58,260 nucleotides of DNA from UBA3263 sp964554335 (GCA_964554335.1 CAZKOF010000006.1:1-58260), one strand, 5' to 3'. Numbered from the stretch's first letter, positions 35,747-44,285 are shown. Notes: generated from the sequence alone by a model not told the origin. Translations and numbers: made by a program.

Positions 35747-36726
35747 TGGACCGACTGATTTACTATTTCTGCATGGCCCTGAGCCGCCTGCCCTGGTGGA
35801 TGCTCTATGCCCTGAGCAGCCTGCTGGCTTGGTGTTGTAATACTTTCCACGTCTACCGCTACGACGTGGTCTCCAATAACCTGCGTCTCGCCTTTCCGGA
35901 GAAGAGTGACGCCGAGCGCCGCAAAATCTGTCGGCGCTTCTATCGCCACCTGACCGACTCGTTCGTCGAGACCGTCAAGTTGCTCCACGTGTCGGACAAA
36001 TCGTTGCGCCGCAAGGTGGAGTTCGTCGGCTGGGAGCAACTCAATGCCGAGCGCGACGCCCGCCGCTCCGTGATTCTCTATCTTGGCCACTACGGTAACT
36101 GGGAGCTCGTGCCGACGATTGTGTGGGTAATTCCCGACGACTATATCAAAGGACAGATTTACAAGAAAGCACACCACGACACGGGCCTCGCCGTCATGGA
36201 GCGGATACGCTCCCGCTTCGGGGCTGAGAATATCGACCAAAAGCACGCATTCATGCGTCTGGTGCGCCAAAACCGCGAGGGCAAGCTGACCTGCACCGGC
36301 TTCATTGCCGACCAGCGCCCTAACGGGCACATGGGTAACTGGATGACTTTTCTCGGACAGCCTACGGCCTACATGGCCGGGGGCGAGGAGATTGGCCGAC
36401 GCATCGATGCGGTCTATTATTATATTGACATCGAGGAGATTTCGCGCGGTCGTTCGCGCCTGACTCTCAAACCCGTGGTCCCGGCCGCCGACGAAGAGAA
36501 ATACCCCATGACGGTCGGCTACCTGCGCATGCTCGAGCAGACAATCCGCCGCGACCCGGCCCTCTGGCTCTGGACCCACAAGCGCTGGGCCGGACAAGTT
36601 GGCGCTGATACGCCGGTTATGGGCGCCGGTGCGCCGGTTATGGCGGCTGGCGCCGCGGTTAGTGGGTTAGATAGCGGAAACGATAAAGATAAAGATAAAG
36701 ACAGAGATATAGAGAGTAATAGTTAA
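35746..36726 (+). CDS. LpxL/HtrB-type lipid A acyltransferase with repeat-derived tail
   Basis: A 326-residue member of the lysophospholipid/lauroyl acyltransferase family. It has an N-terminal membrane anchor (about 1-35), the catalytic HX4E motif HYGNWE (H115, E120), and FIADQRPNGHMGNWMTFLGQ and LWLWTHKRWA typical of LpxL. Family function is late acylation of Kdo-lipid A. After about residue 284 the frame runs into the GGTTA-spaced hairpin repeat and a GATAAA tandem. This gives a low-complexity tail (VMGAGAPVMAAGAAVSG, then DKDKDKDRD) with no family counterpart. Specific lipid A position is not assignable. Confidence 0.9.
   Translation: MDRLIYYFCMALSRLPWWMLYALSSLLAWCCNTFHVYRYDVVSNNLRLAFPEKSDAERRKICRRFYRHLTDSFVETVKLLHVSDKSLRRKVEFVGWEQLNAERDARRSVILYLGHYGNWELVPTIVWVIPDDYIKGQIYKKAHHDTGLAVMERIRSRFGAENIDQKHAFMRLVRQNREGKLTCTGFIADQRPNGHMGNWMTFLGQPTAYMAGGEEIGRRIDAVYYYIDIEEISRGRSRLTLKPVVPAADEEKYPMTVGYLRMLEQTIRRDPALWLWTHKRWAGQVGADTPVMGAGAPVMAAGAAVSGLDSGNDKDKDKDRDIESNS
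36601..36670. repeat. GGTTA-spaced hairpin repeat, copy b, inside a CDS
   Basis: Units GGCG-ctgata-CGCC, GGCGC-cggt-GCGCC and GGCGGC-tgg-cGCCGC are separated by GGTTAT, ending GGTTAGTGGGTTAG. They are translated as the C-terminal tail of the acyltransferase. A GATAAA tandem (about 36681-36700) follows. Confidence 0.75.
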
Positions 36727-36733
36727 TGATATT

Positions 36734-37114
36734 TTGAATGAGATGAAGCCATTTTCGTTTGAGAACCTGGAGGTTTATCAGCAGGCCCGTTTGATGGTCA
36801 GGGATATCTATGCTATTACGGAGCAGTTCCCTGACCACGAGCAGTTCGGTCTGACCTCACAGATTCGTCGGGCAATGGTCTCTGTTGTGTCCAACTTGGC
36901 GGAGGGGAGCGGTCGCATTTCAATCAAAGAGAAAATTCACTTCATAGAGATTGCTTACGGGTCGGCAATGGAATCATATTGCCAACTGCAGATAGCCACC
37001 GACTTGAATTATATAACCCCCGATGATTTAGATAAACTAAAACCCGATTTTTATGTGATGACCCGCAAACTCAATGCCCTTCGTCACTCCTTTGAATCAA
37101 AACTAACCCAATAA
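36734..37114 (+). CDS. Four-helix-bundle protein of the S23/IVP family
   Basis: A 126-residue protein matching the 23S rRNA intervening-sequence protein family: FENLEVYQQARLMVRDIYAI, FGLTSQIRRAMVSVVSNLAEGSGR and the FIEIAYGSAMESYCQLQIA helix. These small bundles are widespread near repeats and surface-polysaccharide genes; their role is not settled. The ATG at 36743 (MKPFSFENL) is an equally good start. The stop lies inside an inverted GGTTA-type repeat, which supplies the last codons (LTQ). Confidence 0.85.
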   Translation: MNEMKPFSFENLEVYQQARLMVRDIYAITEQFPDHEQFGLTSQIRRAMVSVVSNLAEGSGRISIKEKIHFIEIAYGSAMESYCQLQIATDLNYITPDDLDKLKPDFYVMTRKLNALRHSFESKLTQ

Positions 37115-37170
37115 CCCCCTAACCCATTAACCGCGGCGTCAGCCGCCTTAACCGGCGCGCAGCGCCCATA
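37103..37170. repeat. GGTTA-spaced hairpin repeat, copy c (inverted)
   Basis: Read on the minus strand: TATGGGCGC-tgc-GCGCC, GGTTAA, GGCGGC-tga-cGCCGC, GGTTAATGGGTTAGGGGGTTATTGGGTTAG. It shares a 22-base identical block with copy a (within 14899-14923) and the second hairpin with copy b. It covers the stop of the S23-type gene and the gap to the next gene. Confidence 0.75.
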
Positions 37171-37175
37171 AAGAT

Positions 37176-37910
37176 ATGAAGATAATTTGTGTAATTCCGG
37201 CGCGGGCCGAGAGCAGCCGGTTCTTCGAGAAGCCTTTGGCTCTCATTCTCGGTAAGCCGATGATCCAGTGGGTCTACACCCACTGCTCTGAAGTCAAGAT
37301 GTTCAGCGAAGTCTATGTTGCCACCGACTCCGACAAGATTGCCGACTGCTGCCGCACGTTCGGCGCTCCGGTAATCATGACCCGTTCGGATCACGACACC
37401 GCGACCGAACGCCTCTATGAGGTTTCGACGAAAATCGATGCCGACCTCTACGTCATGGTCAACGGCGATGAACCCCTGCTCACCGAGGAGGCTATCGTCC
37501 AGTGCATTCCCGTAGACCTCAATCCCGACGAACTCTTCGTCTCAAATCTGATGACCGACTTCACCAATCCCGTGGAAGTCGTTGACTCCACCAATCTCAA
37601 GATTGTCACGGCTGCCGATAACCGCTGCCTCTTTATCTCGCGCAGCCCCATTCCTTACCCAAAAGGCTCGCTTGACGTCATCTACCATAAGTTCGTTGGC
37701 GTCGGAGCCTTCACGCGCAAAGCCCTGGAGTTCTATCACAACACTCCCCGCGGCCCTATCGAGAAAGTGGAGGAGAACGATTCTTTCCGCTTCATCGAAA
37801 ACCACGTACCCATCTATTACTTCAACTGCCATTGCAAGAGCCTCAGCGTAGATAACCGAAAAGACATCGAGGGTGTGGAAAAGTATTTTAAGTTAAAAAA
37901 TAAAAGTTAA
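37176..37910 (+). CDS. KdsB-like CMP-sugar cytidylyltransferase
   Basis: A 244-residue nucleotidyltransferase of the KdsB (CMP-Kdo synthetase) fold. It has IPARAESSRF, KPMIQWVY, VATDSDKI and VMVNGDEPLLTEEAI. Two family landmarks differ from classic KdsB: SRFFEKPL instead of SRLPGKPL, and TATERLYEV instead of SGTDRLAEV. This may mark a different octulosonate or amino-Kdo substrate, or a different sugar. Clustering with waaA, the LpxL-type gene and GT9 supports a lipopolysaccharide-core role. The last residues (KLKNKS) and stop are from an AT-rich repeat. Confidence 0.8.
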   Translation: MKIICVIPARAESSRFFEKPLALILGKPMIQWVYTHCSEVKMFSEVYVATDSDKIADCCRTFGAPVIMTRSDHDTATERLYEVSTKIDADLYVMVNGDEPLLTEEAIVQCIPVDLNPDELFVSNLMTDFTNPVEVVDSTNLKIVTAADNRCLFISRSPIPYPKGSLDVIYHKFVGVGAFTRKALEFYHNTPRGPIEKVEENDSFRFIENHVPIYYFNCHCKSLSVDNRKDIEGVEKYFKLKNKS

Positions 37911-37961
37911 AAGTGAAGAATTAAAATGGGAGTTAAGGGCTTGACTCTCATGAGGGCATAG

Positions 37962-38939
37962 ATGAATATTCTCGTTTTCAGACTTTCGGCGCTCGGCGAC
38001 GTTGCCATGACCATTCCGGTCATCTACAGCGTTGCGCGCCAACATCCCGACGTCAGGCTGACCGTGGTTACGCGGCCATTTTTCAGGCGCCTGTTTCTTA
38101 ATCCGCCGCCAAACGTCGACTTCATTGACTTCACGGCCCGTAATGTCACGGAGTTGATGGCCTTTATCCGGGATCTGAAAACGGTGGAGTATTCGGCCGT
38201 TGCCGACCTTCACGACGTTATCCGCACGCGGGTAATACGCATGATGTTGCGGCTGAAAAGAATTCCCGTCGCAACGGTCAATAAAGACCGGCGCTCGCGC
38301 AAGCGACTGACCGACAAGAAGGAACGCAACTATCAGCGCAACTACGTTGACCGTTATGCCGACGTGTTTCGCCGATTGGGCCTCGATGTCGATGTTAACT
38401 TTGAAGGTTTCGGAGAGTCCGATGCCGGGCGCCGTGGAGTCGGCATCGCCCCGTTTGCGCGCTATGCTACCAAAACATACCCTCCGAAGCTCATGGAGGA
38501 AGTTGCCCGCGTGCTTACCGACCTCGATGTTCCCGTTTATCTTTTCGGGGCCAGGGGCGAGGAAGCCGGGCAGCTGGCCGGCTGGGTCGAGCGAAACCCG
38601 AAGCTCGAGCTTATGGCCGGAAAGCTCAGCCTCGAAGACGAGCTTCGCGAAATCGGCCGCCTGCAGGCAATGATAACCATGGACTCGGCCAATATGCACC
38701 TGGCCTCGCTGATGCGCACTCCGGTCGTGAGCATCTGGGGATCGACCATTCCCCAGTGCGGCTTTCTCGGCTATGGCCAAAGTCCCGAGCGTGCCGTCTG
38801 GCTCGATCTGGAGTGTCAGCCCTGTTCCGTTGCCGGCCTCACGGAGTGTCCGCTCGGCCATTACGCCTGCCTGAAGCGCATCGAACCCGCCCGAATTGTT
38901 GAAAAACTTACCCCGTTATTATCATGGCAAAGAAAGTAG
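37962..38939 (+). CDS. Glycosyltransferase family 9 (heptosyltransferase-like)
   Basis: A 325-residue GT-B enzyme. The N-terminus FRLSALGDVAMTIPVIYSVA is the classic GT9 start. The C-terminal donor domain has GIAPFARYATKTYPP, MITMDSANMHLASLMRTPVVSIWGST and a Cys-rich end (CQPCSVAGLTECPLGHYACL). It likely adds heptose or another sugar to the lipopolysaccharide core. It overlaps the mutS start by 16 bases. Confidence 0.9.
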   Translation: MNILVFRLSALGDVAMTIPVIYSVARQHPDVRLTVVTRPFFRRLFLNPPPNVDFIDFTARNVTELMAFIRDLKTVEYSAVADLHDVIRTRVIRMMLRLKRIPVATVNKDRRSRKRLTDKKERNYQRNYVDRYADVFRRLGLDVDVNFEGFGESDAGRRGVGIAPFARYATKTYPPKLMEEVARVLTDLDVPVYLFGARGEEAGQLAGWVERNPKLELMAGKLSLEDELREIGRLQAMITMDSANMHLASLMRTPVVSIWGSTIPQCGFLGYGQSPERAVWLDLECQPCSVAGLTECPLGHYACLKRIEPARIVEKLTPLLSWQRK

Positions 38940-41548
38940 TGGAAACGCCGCTGATGAAGCAATATTTCGAGATGAAGCAGAAGCATCCCGACGCCGTGTT
39001 GCTATTCAGGGTCGGCGACTTCTACGAAACGTTTTCCGACGACGCCATTGCCGCCGCCGACATTCTCGGCATCACCTTGACGCGCCGCGCCAACGGCTCG
39101 GCCTCTTCGGTTGAACTGGCCGGTTTTCCCCACCATGCTCTCGATACTTATCTACCGAAACTCGTGCGCGCCGGCAAGCGTGTTGCCATCTGCGAGCAAC
39201 TTGAAGACCCCAAGCTGGTCAAGAACAAACTGGTGAAGCGCGGAATCACCGAACTCGTGACTCCGGGCGTCAGCATGTCCGATACCTGTCTGGATCATCG
39301 CGAGAACAACTTCCTCGCCGCCATACACATGATGGACCGCAAGCTCTGGGGCCTGGCCCTGCTCGACATCTCGACCGGCGAGTTTCTGACCGCCCAGGGC
39401 GCCCCGGAGTATGTTGACAAGCTCCTTGCCGGCTTTGCCCCTAAAGAACTTCTCGTCGAGCGAGGGCGGCGCGGCGAGGCCGAGAGCGAACTTAGCGCAA
39501 AATATCTCACCTTTGACCTCGACGACTGGATTTTCACCGCCGACAGCGCCCGCACGCGCCTGCTCAAACAGTTTGAAACCGGCTCGCTCAAAGGCTTCGG
39601 CGTCGACGGCATGCCCGCCGCCGTCATCGCCGCCGGCGCGATTCTCCACTATCTTGACCTGACGCAGCACACCATGCTTGGCCACATAACCTCGCTGCGC
39701 CGCATCGAGGAAGACCGCTATGTGCGTCTCGACAAGTTCACCATCCGCAACCTCGAGCTCATTGCCCCGATGACCCCCGAGGGCAAGAGCCTGCGCACCG
39801 TGCTCGACCGCACGGTGACCCCCATGGGCGCCCGTATGCTCCAGCGCTGGCTCCTCTTTCCGCTCCGCGACCCCGCGGCAATCAACCGTCGCCTCGACGT
39901 GGTCGACTGGTTCTTCCGCACTCCGGAGGCTCGCGACGAAATCCGCCGCCTCATCGAGCAGGTCGGCGACCTGGAGCGCCTCGTTTCAAAAGTCGCGGTC
40001 GGGCGCATAACCCCGCGCGAGGTCGTGCAGCTGCGCTCCGCCCTCGAGGCTATCGAACCCGTCGGAAAGATATGCTGCGACTCGGCCGAGCCCACCCTTG
40101 CCGGCTACGGCGAGCAGCTGAACCCCTGCGCCGGAATCCGCGAGCGCATTGCCCGCGAAATCGTCGACGACGCCCCCGTGTCGGTCCAAAAAGGCGCCGT
40201 CATGCGCCCGGGCGTCAATGCCGAGCTCGACGACCTGCGCCACATCGCATATCAGGGCAAAGACTACCTCCTGCAGATTCAGCAACGCGAAATCGCCGCC
40301 ACAGGCATCCCCTCGCTAAAGATTGCCTACAACAACGTGTTCGGCTACTACATCGAGGTTACCAATACTCACAAAAACAAAGTCCCCGCCGACTGGATCA
40401 GAAAACAGACCCTCGTCAACGCCGAGCGCTACATCACTCAGGAACTCAAAGAATACGAAGAGAAGATTTTGACCGCCCAGGACCGCATCCTCATCCTCGA
40501 GCAGCAGCTCTTCAACGAAGTTGTAAGCGCCCTGGCCGAATACATTCCCGCAATCCAGCTAAACGCCGCGCTGATTGCCAGGTTGGACTGTCTGTTGTCG
40601 TTCACCCTCGTTGCACGCGAATATAAATATACCCGCCCGGTGGTCGACGACTCTCTCGAAATCTCCATCACCGAGGGGCGCCACCCCGTTATCGAGCGTC
40701 AGCTCCCCATCGGAGAACCGTATATCGCCAATTCCGTCAGCCTCGACAACGCCTCGCAGCAGATAATGATGATAACCGGCCCGAACATGAGCGGTAAATC
40801 CGCCCTGCTGCGCCAAACCGCCCTCAACGTCATCATGGCCCAGATGGGCTGCTTCGTGGCCGCAGACGCCGCAAAAATCGGCGTGGTCGACAAAGTATTC
40901 ACCCGCGTCGGCGCCTCCGACAATATCTCGCTCGGCGAATCGACCTTCATGGTCGAGATGAACGAGGCCGCCTCGATTCTCAACAACCTCTCCGAGCGCT
41001 CGCTCATTCTCTTCGACGAACTCGGCCGCGGCACGTCGACCTACGACGGCATCTCCATTGCATGGGCAATCGTTGAATACCTCCACGACCACGGCAACCT
41101 GCACCCCAAGACCCTCTTTGCCACCCACTATCACGAACTCAACGAAATGGAGCAGTCATTCCCGCGGGTTGTCAACTATAACGTTGCCGTAAAGGAGATC
41201 GACGGTCGGGTCGTTTTTCTGCGCAAGCTCGCCCGCGGCGGCTCGGAGCACTCTTTCGGCATCCACGTTGCCAAACTCGCCGGCATGCCACGGGCAATCG
41301 TCAACCGCGCCGGCGAAGTGCTCAAACAACTCGAGACCAACCTGCGCGGCGACCGAAAGATTGCCGGCATAGAACCCGCCGCGAAACCCCGCGTTGACGA
41401 AGGCGTGCAGCTCAGCTTCTTCCAGCTCGACGACCCCGTGCTCACTCAGCTCCGCGACATGATTCTCGCCGTCGACATCGACCGCCTGACCCCCCTCGAC
41501 GCCCTCAACAAGCTCCACGACATCCGCTCCGTCCTCACCGGCAAATAA
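38924..41548 (+). CDS. mutS: DNA mismatch repair protein MutS
   Basis: An 874-residue MutS1. The mismatch-contacting motif is GDFYETF (F33, E35), the clamp and lever domains lie in the middle, and the ATPase has Walker A GPNMSGKS (about 617-624) with FDELGRGTSTYDG downstream. The C-terminal helix-turn-helix has LTPLDALNKLHDI. It is full length. Its ATG lies inside the end of the GT9 gene. Two copies of the five-hairpin repeat follow directly. Confidence 0.98.
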   Translation: MAKKVVETPLMKQYFEMKQKHPDAVLLFRVGDFYETFSDDAIAAADILGITLTRRANGSASSVELAGFPHHALDTYLPKLVRAGKRVAICEQLEDPKLVKNKLVKRGITELVTPGVSMSDTCLDHRENNFLAAIHMMDRKLWGLALLDISTGEFLTAQGAPEYVDKLLAGFAPKELLVERGRRGEAESELSAKYLTFDLDDWIFTADSARTRLLKQFETGSLKGFGVDGMPAAVIAAGAILHYLDLTQHTMLGHITSLRRIEEDRYVRLDKFTIRNLELIAPMTPEGKSLRTVLDRTVTPMGARMLQRWLLFPLRDPAAINRRLDVVDWFFRTPEARDEIRRLIEQVGDLERLVSKVAVGRITPREVVQLRSALEAIEPVGKICCDSAEPTLAGYGEQLNPCAGIRERIAREIVDDAPVSVQKGAVMRPGVNAELDDLRHIAYQGKDYLLQIQQREIAATGIPSLKIAYNNVFGYYIEVTNTHKNKVPADWIRKQTLVNAERYITQELKEYEEKILTAQDRILILEQQLFNEVVSALAEYIPAIQLNAALIARLDCLLSFTLVAREYKYTRPVVDDSLEISITEGRHPVIERQLPIGEPYIANSVSLDNASQQIMMITGPNMSGKSALLRQTALNVIMAQMGCFVAADAAKIGVVDKVFTRVGASDNISLGESTFMVEMNEAASILNNLSERSLILFDELGRGTSTYDGISIAWAIVEYLHDHGNLHPKTLFATHYHELNEMEQSFPRVVNYNVAVKEIDGRVVFLRKLARGGSEHSFGIHVAKLAGMPRAIVNRAGEVLKQLETNLRGDRKIAGIEPAAKPRVDEGVQLSFFQLDDPVLTQLRDMILAVDIDRLTPLDALNKLHDIRSVLTGK

Positions 41549-41591
41549 TTCCGCCCGCCTTCCTGCCGCATCGCGGCGGCACCGTTGTTTC

Positions 41592-41722
41592 GCCGCTGAC
41601 GCGGCTTTGAGGGGGGGGGGAAGAGGAACGGCGCATTTCCCCGGGCAGCAACCGCTCACGCGGTAATCGCCCGGGGCTATACATGGTTTGCGGCGCTCTG
41701 CGCCTTCGGGCTGCTCTGCAGC
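41592..41722 (-). repeat. Five-hairpin composite repeat, copy 3
   Basis: In minus orientation: H1 GCTGC-aga-GCAGC, H2 GGCGC-aga-GCGCC, ACCATGTATAGCC, H3 CCCCGGGC/GCCCGGGG around H4 ACCGC-gtga-GCGGT, a spacer with C10 (G10 at 41611-41620), H5 GCCGC-gtca-GCGGC, then GAAACA. The core 41639-41722 is 84 bases. A further GCCGC-atc-GCGGC hairpin at 41565-41577 lies 16 bases after the mutS stop. H5 faces mutS. Confidence 0.85.
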
Positions 41723-41753
41723 AAATAACTTTTAAGAGGGTGTCTCAAAATTA

Positions 41754-41878
41754 GCGGCGTAGCCGCGCAATAGGCGCATCGCGCCGACAACCATTATTAG
41801 CCTCGGGCGAATACCGCGTGAGCGGTAGCTGCCCGAGGTTTTTGAAACCACACCCCCCACAAAAAGCCGCATCGCGGC
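41754..41878 (+). repeat. Five-hairpin composite repeat, copy 4
   Basis: H1 GCGGC-gta-GCCGC, H2 GGCGC-atc-GCGCC, ACCATTATTAGCC, H3 CCTCGGGC/GCCCGAGG around H4 ACCGC-gtga-GCGGT, then ACCACACCCCCCACAAAAA, H5 GCCGC-atc-GCGGC and GACAC. It stands head to head with copy 3, H1 to H1, 31 bases apart. The left flank GAGGGTGTCTCAAAA and right flank TTTTTGAAACCACACCC resemble imperfect terminal inverted repeats. The rest of the 41549-42069 gap holds only a tandem array and a promoter. Confidence 0.85.
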
Positions 41879-41955
41879 GACACTTTTGTTTCGTGTGTAT
41901 TGCGAAATTCCGAAATCCGACATGGAGGCGCCGGACCCGAAGGCCATTGCTTCCA

Positions 41956-42025
41956 ATTTTTCATTTTTAGTTTTTCATTCTTCATTTTTAGTTTTTCATT
42001 CTTCATTTTTAGTTTTTCATTTATT
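41956..42025. repeat. 21-bp AT-rich tandem array next to a promoter
   Basis: Unit AGTTTTTCATTCTTCATTTTT, period 21 bases (starts at 41969, 41990, 42011), slightly more than three copies. It ends six bases before the TAACTTTG at 42031 and so covers the -33 region. One helical pitch times two equals the unit length. Copy-number change would alter the promoter's upstream region. Confidence 0.8.
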
Positions 42026-42030
42026 TTGCG

Positions 42031-42038
42031 TAACTTTG
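42031..42038 (+). promoter_or_regulatory. -7 promoter element for the TlpA-like operon
   Basis: TAACTTTG, with a T-rich tandem array in place of a clean -33. Transcription would start near 42045, which excludes the ATG at 42043 and favours 42052 or 42070. Confidence 0.5.
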
Positions 42039-42069
42039 CGTATTGGAACCAATGCGCATTTTTTTTGAA

Positions 42070-42576
42070 ATGAAAGTTTTAAAACCCGTCATATCGCTGC
42101 TGCTGGTCGCTTTGGCCGCATCGGCGTCGGCAACCTTGCCGTCAGTGAAACTCAAGGACCTGAGGGGGCGCGCGGTAGATACCTCAACGCTCGATAATGG
42201 TGACAAGCCGATGATTATCAGCTTCTTCGCCGGGTGGTGCAAGCCGTGTAAGCGCGAACTGAACGCCATTAACGAGGTCTATGACGACTGGCGCGACGAA
42301 ACGGGAGTGAAACTTATTGCCATCTCTATCGACAAGGCTCAGGACATTGCAAAGGTAAAGCCTATGGTCGACGCCGAAGGGTGGGACTATGACATTCTTC
42401 TGGACCCGAACAGCGACTTCATGCGCGCAATGGGAATCCAACAGATTCCTCATCTGTTGATTATTGACGGTAACGGTAAAATCGTTGAGAGCCGCAGCGG
42501 TTACACCGAAGGCTCTGAAGGATATATCATTGAGAAACTGCGCGGGCTTCAGGCTCCCAAAAAGAAGAAAAAGTGA
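42070..42576 (+). CDS. TlpA-like thioredoxin-fold periplasmic protein
   Basis: A 168-residue exported redox protein from the ATG at 42070 (signal peptide KPVISLLLVALAASASA); ATGs at 42052 and 42043 are less likely. The thioredoxin active site is FFAGWCKPCK (C57, C60), followed by AISIDKAQDIAKVKPMVD and the cis-Pro loop GIQQIPHLLIID, as in TlpA/ResA. It ends in a poly-Lys tail (KKKKK). It is coupled by overlap to the DUF6029 gene. Confidence 0.88.
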   Translation: MKVLKPVISLLLVALAASASATLPSVKLKDLRGRAVDTSTLDNGDKPMIISFFAGWCKPCKRELNAINEVYDDWRDETGVKLIAISIDKAQDIAKVKPMVDAEGWDYDILLDPNSDFMRAMGIQQIPHLLIIDGNGKIVESRSGYTEGSEGYIIEKLRGLQAPKKKKK

Positions 42577-44267
42577 AGTTCACGCGCCTGATATCCTCCG
42601 TTTTGGCTGCGGCCGCAACCTGCGGGGCCGCAGCGTTTGACATAGGCACACCGAATAACCCGGAGCGCCGCGTGTCGGTCAACGGTTCCGTACAGGTCGA
42701 CGCCATTTTCCCCGAGGAGGAAAACGGCGTTAAGTATCGCGAGAAACTGTTGGGCAACGTCTATGCCAACGCCGGACTATTCAGTAAATATGTCGACGCA
42801 GGCCTGCGGGTTGAATATCTCGACCATCCGATGCCGGCGTTCTACACTACGCAGGATTTCAAGGGTTGGGGCATAGGTAATTTTTATGCGACAGGCAAGT
42901 ATAAGGGCTTTCAGCTCACGGCAGGCGACATCTATGAGCAGTTCGGCAGCGGCCTGATTTTGCGCACGTATGAAGACCGTGCCCTCGGCATTGACAACGC
43001 GATCCGCGGCGGCCGTCTGAGCGTCGACGCCCTGAAGGGCTTCCACTTCGCCCTGCTCGGCGGAGTTCAGCGCCGCTACTGGGAATGGACCTCGAAGAGC
43101 AGCGTCTATGGTGCCGACGTCGAGTGGCACCTGCAGGATAACATTGCCGCCCTTGAGCGTCACGGCATTGTCTGGACCCTCGGGGTCTCGTGGGTTCAGA
43201 AACGCGAGCGCTATTCCGAGAGCGAAGACTCGATTCAGGTTCCGATGCTATATCCCGACCCGAATCAGCCCGATGTTCCGTTCATGAACCTCAACATGCC
43301 GAGTTATGTCAATGCCTTTGACGTGCGCACCCATTTCTATAAGGGCAATTTCGACTTCCTGGCCGAGTTCGCCCTCAAAAATCCCGACCCGACGGCCGAC
43401 AATAACTACACTTTCAGTCGCGGCACGGCGCTGCTCCTCTCGGCAACCTACTCCAAGCGCGGAGTGAGCGCCCAGGTGCAGGCCAAACGCTCGGAAGACA
43501 TGTCGTTCCGCTCGCGCCGCACAATGACCGACGTCACGTCGTTTATCAACTACCTCCCCCCGTTTGCCTATCAGCACACCTACGCCCTGGCGTCGATCTA
43601 TCCCTATGCAACGCAATATGCTCCGGGCGAATGGGCCTTTCAGGGCAACTTTGCGCTGAACATCAAGCGAAAGACAAAATTGCGCCTGAATCTGAGCTAC
43701 ATCCGTGGTATTGACCGCGAGGGCGACTGGAAAAAGGTTGACGACACGGCCTATGGCAAAGACGCCGTCAGGAGTGACTTTTTCGGCTTAGGGCCTCTCT
43801 ATTACCAGGACTTCAACCTCCAGCTCGACCAAAAAGTCAGCCGCGGGTTCTCGCTGAACGCCATGTATATGTTCCAGCGCTACAACAAAACCGCCATCGA
43901 GGGCGAGGGGGGCACGGTCAACGCCCACATCGCCGTTGTCGAGGCGAAGGTCAAGTGCTCTGACAAGGTCACCCTGCGCGCCGAACTGCAATATCTCGCA
44001 ACGAAGCAGGACAAGGGAGACTGGGCCTACGGCATGGTGGAGGTTTCCGTGCTCCCATATCTGATGATCGGGGTGAGCGACCAATGGAACTGCGGCAAAC
44101 GTCGCGATGATCACTACTATATGTTCAACGTCACGGGTAACTATCGCAATAACCGCCTGATGCTCGGCTACGGTCGCACACGCGAGGGCTACAACTGCTC
44201 GGGCGGCGTCTGCCGCTTCGTGCCCGCGAGCCGAGGCTTCCAGCTGGCCTACAGCTATAACTTCTAA
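42573..44267 (+). CDS. DUF6029-type outer-membrane beta-barrel protein
   Basis: A 564-residue protein with a signal peptide (KFTRLISSVLAAAATCGAAA). Long runs of alternating barrel strands follow: GFQLTAGDIYEQFGSGLILR, a hallmark of the family, and YKGNFDFLAEFALKNPD. It ends with the aromatic LAYSYNF. The start is GTG at 42573, overlapping the TGA of the thioredoxin gene. The role is unknown. The DUF6029/TlpA/Omp28 trio suggests an exported redox-linked module (inference). Confidence 0.8.
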   Translation: MKFTRLISSVLAAAATCGAAAFDIGTPNNPERRVSVNGSVQVDAIFPEEENGVKYREKLLGNVYANAGLFSKYVDAGLRVEYLDHPMPAFYTTQDFKGWGIGNFYATGKYKGFQLTAGDIYEQFGSGLILRTYEDRALGIDNAIRGGRLSVDALKGFHFALLGGVQRRYWEWTSKSSVYGADVEWHLQDNIAALERHGIVWTLGVSWVQKRERYSESEDSIQVPMLYPDPNQPDVPFMNLNMPSYVNAFDVRTHFYKGNFDFLAEFALKNPDPTADNNYTFSRGTALLLSATYSKRGVSAQVQAKRSEDMSFRSRRTMTDVTSFINYLPPFAYQHTYALASIYPYATQYAPGEWAFQGNFALNIKRKTKLRLNLSYIRGIDREGDWKKVDDTAYGKDAVRSDFFGLGPLYYQDFNLQLDQKVSRGFSLNAMYMFQRYNKTAIEGEGGTVNAHIAVVEAKVKCSDKVTLRAELQYLATKQDKGDWAYGMVEVSVLPYLMIGVSDQWNCGKRRDDHYYMFNVTGNYRNNRLMLGYGRTREGYNCSGGVCRFVPASRGFQLAYSYNF

Positions 44268-44285
44268 TCTCTCCGCCGCCCTGTG

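Noticed and set aside
37928..37955. Imperfect inverted repeat before the GT9 gene as a terminator
   Set aside because: The stem is only seven pairs with a wobble and no T-run; too weak to list.
37893..38861. 322-codon minus-strand frame opposite the GT9 gene
   Set aside because: It is a shadow of the well-supported GT9 frame and matches no family.
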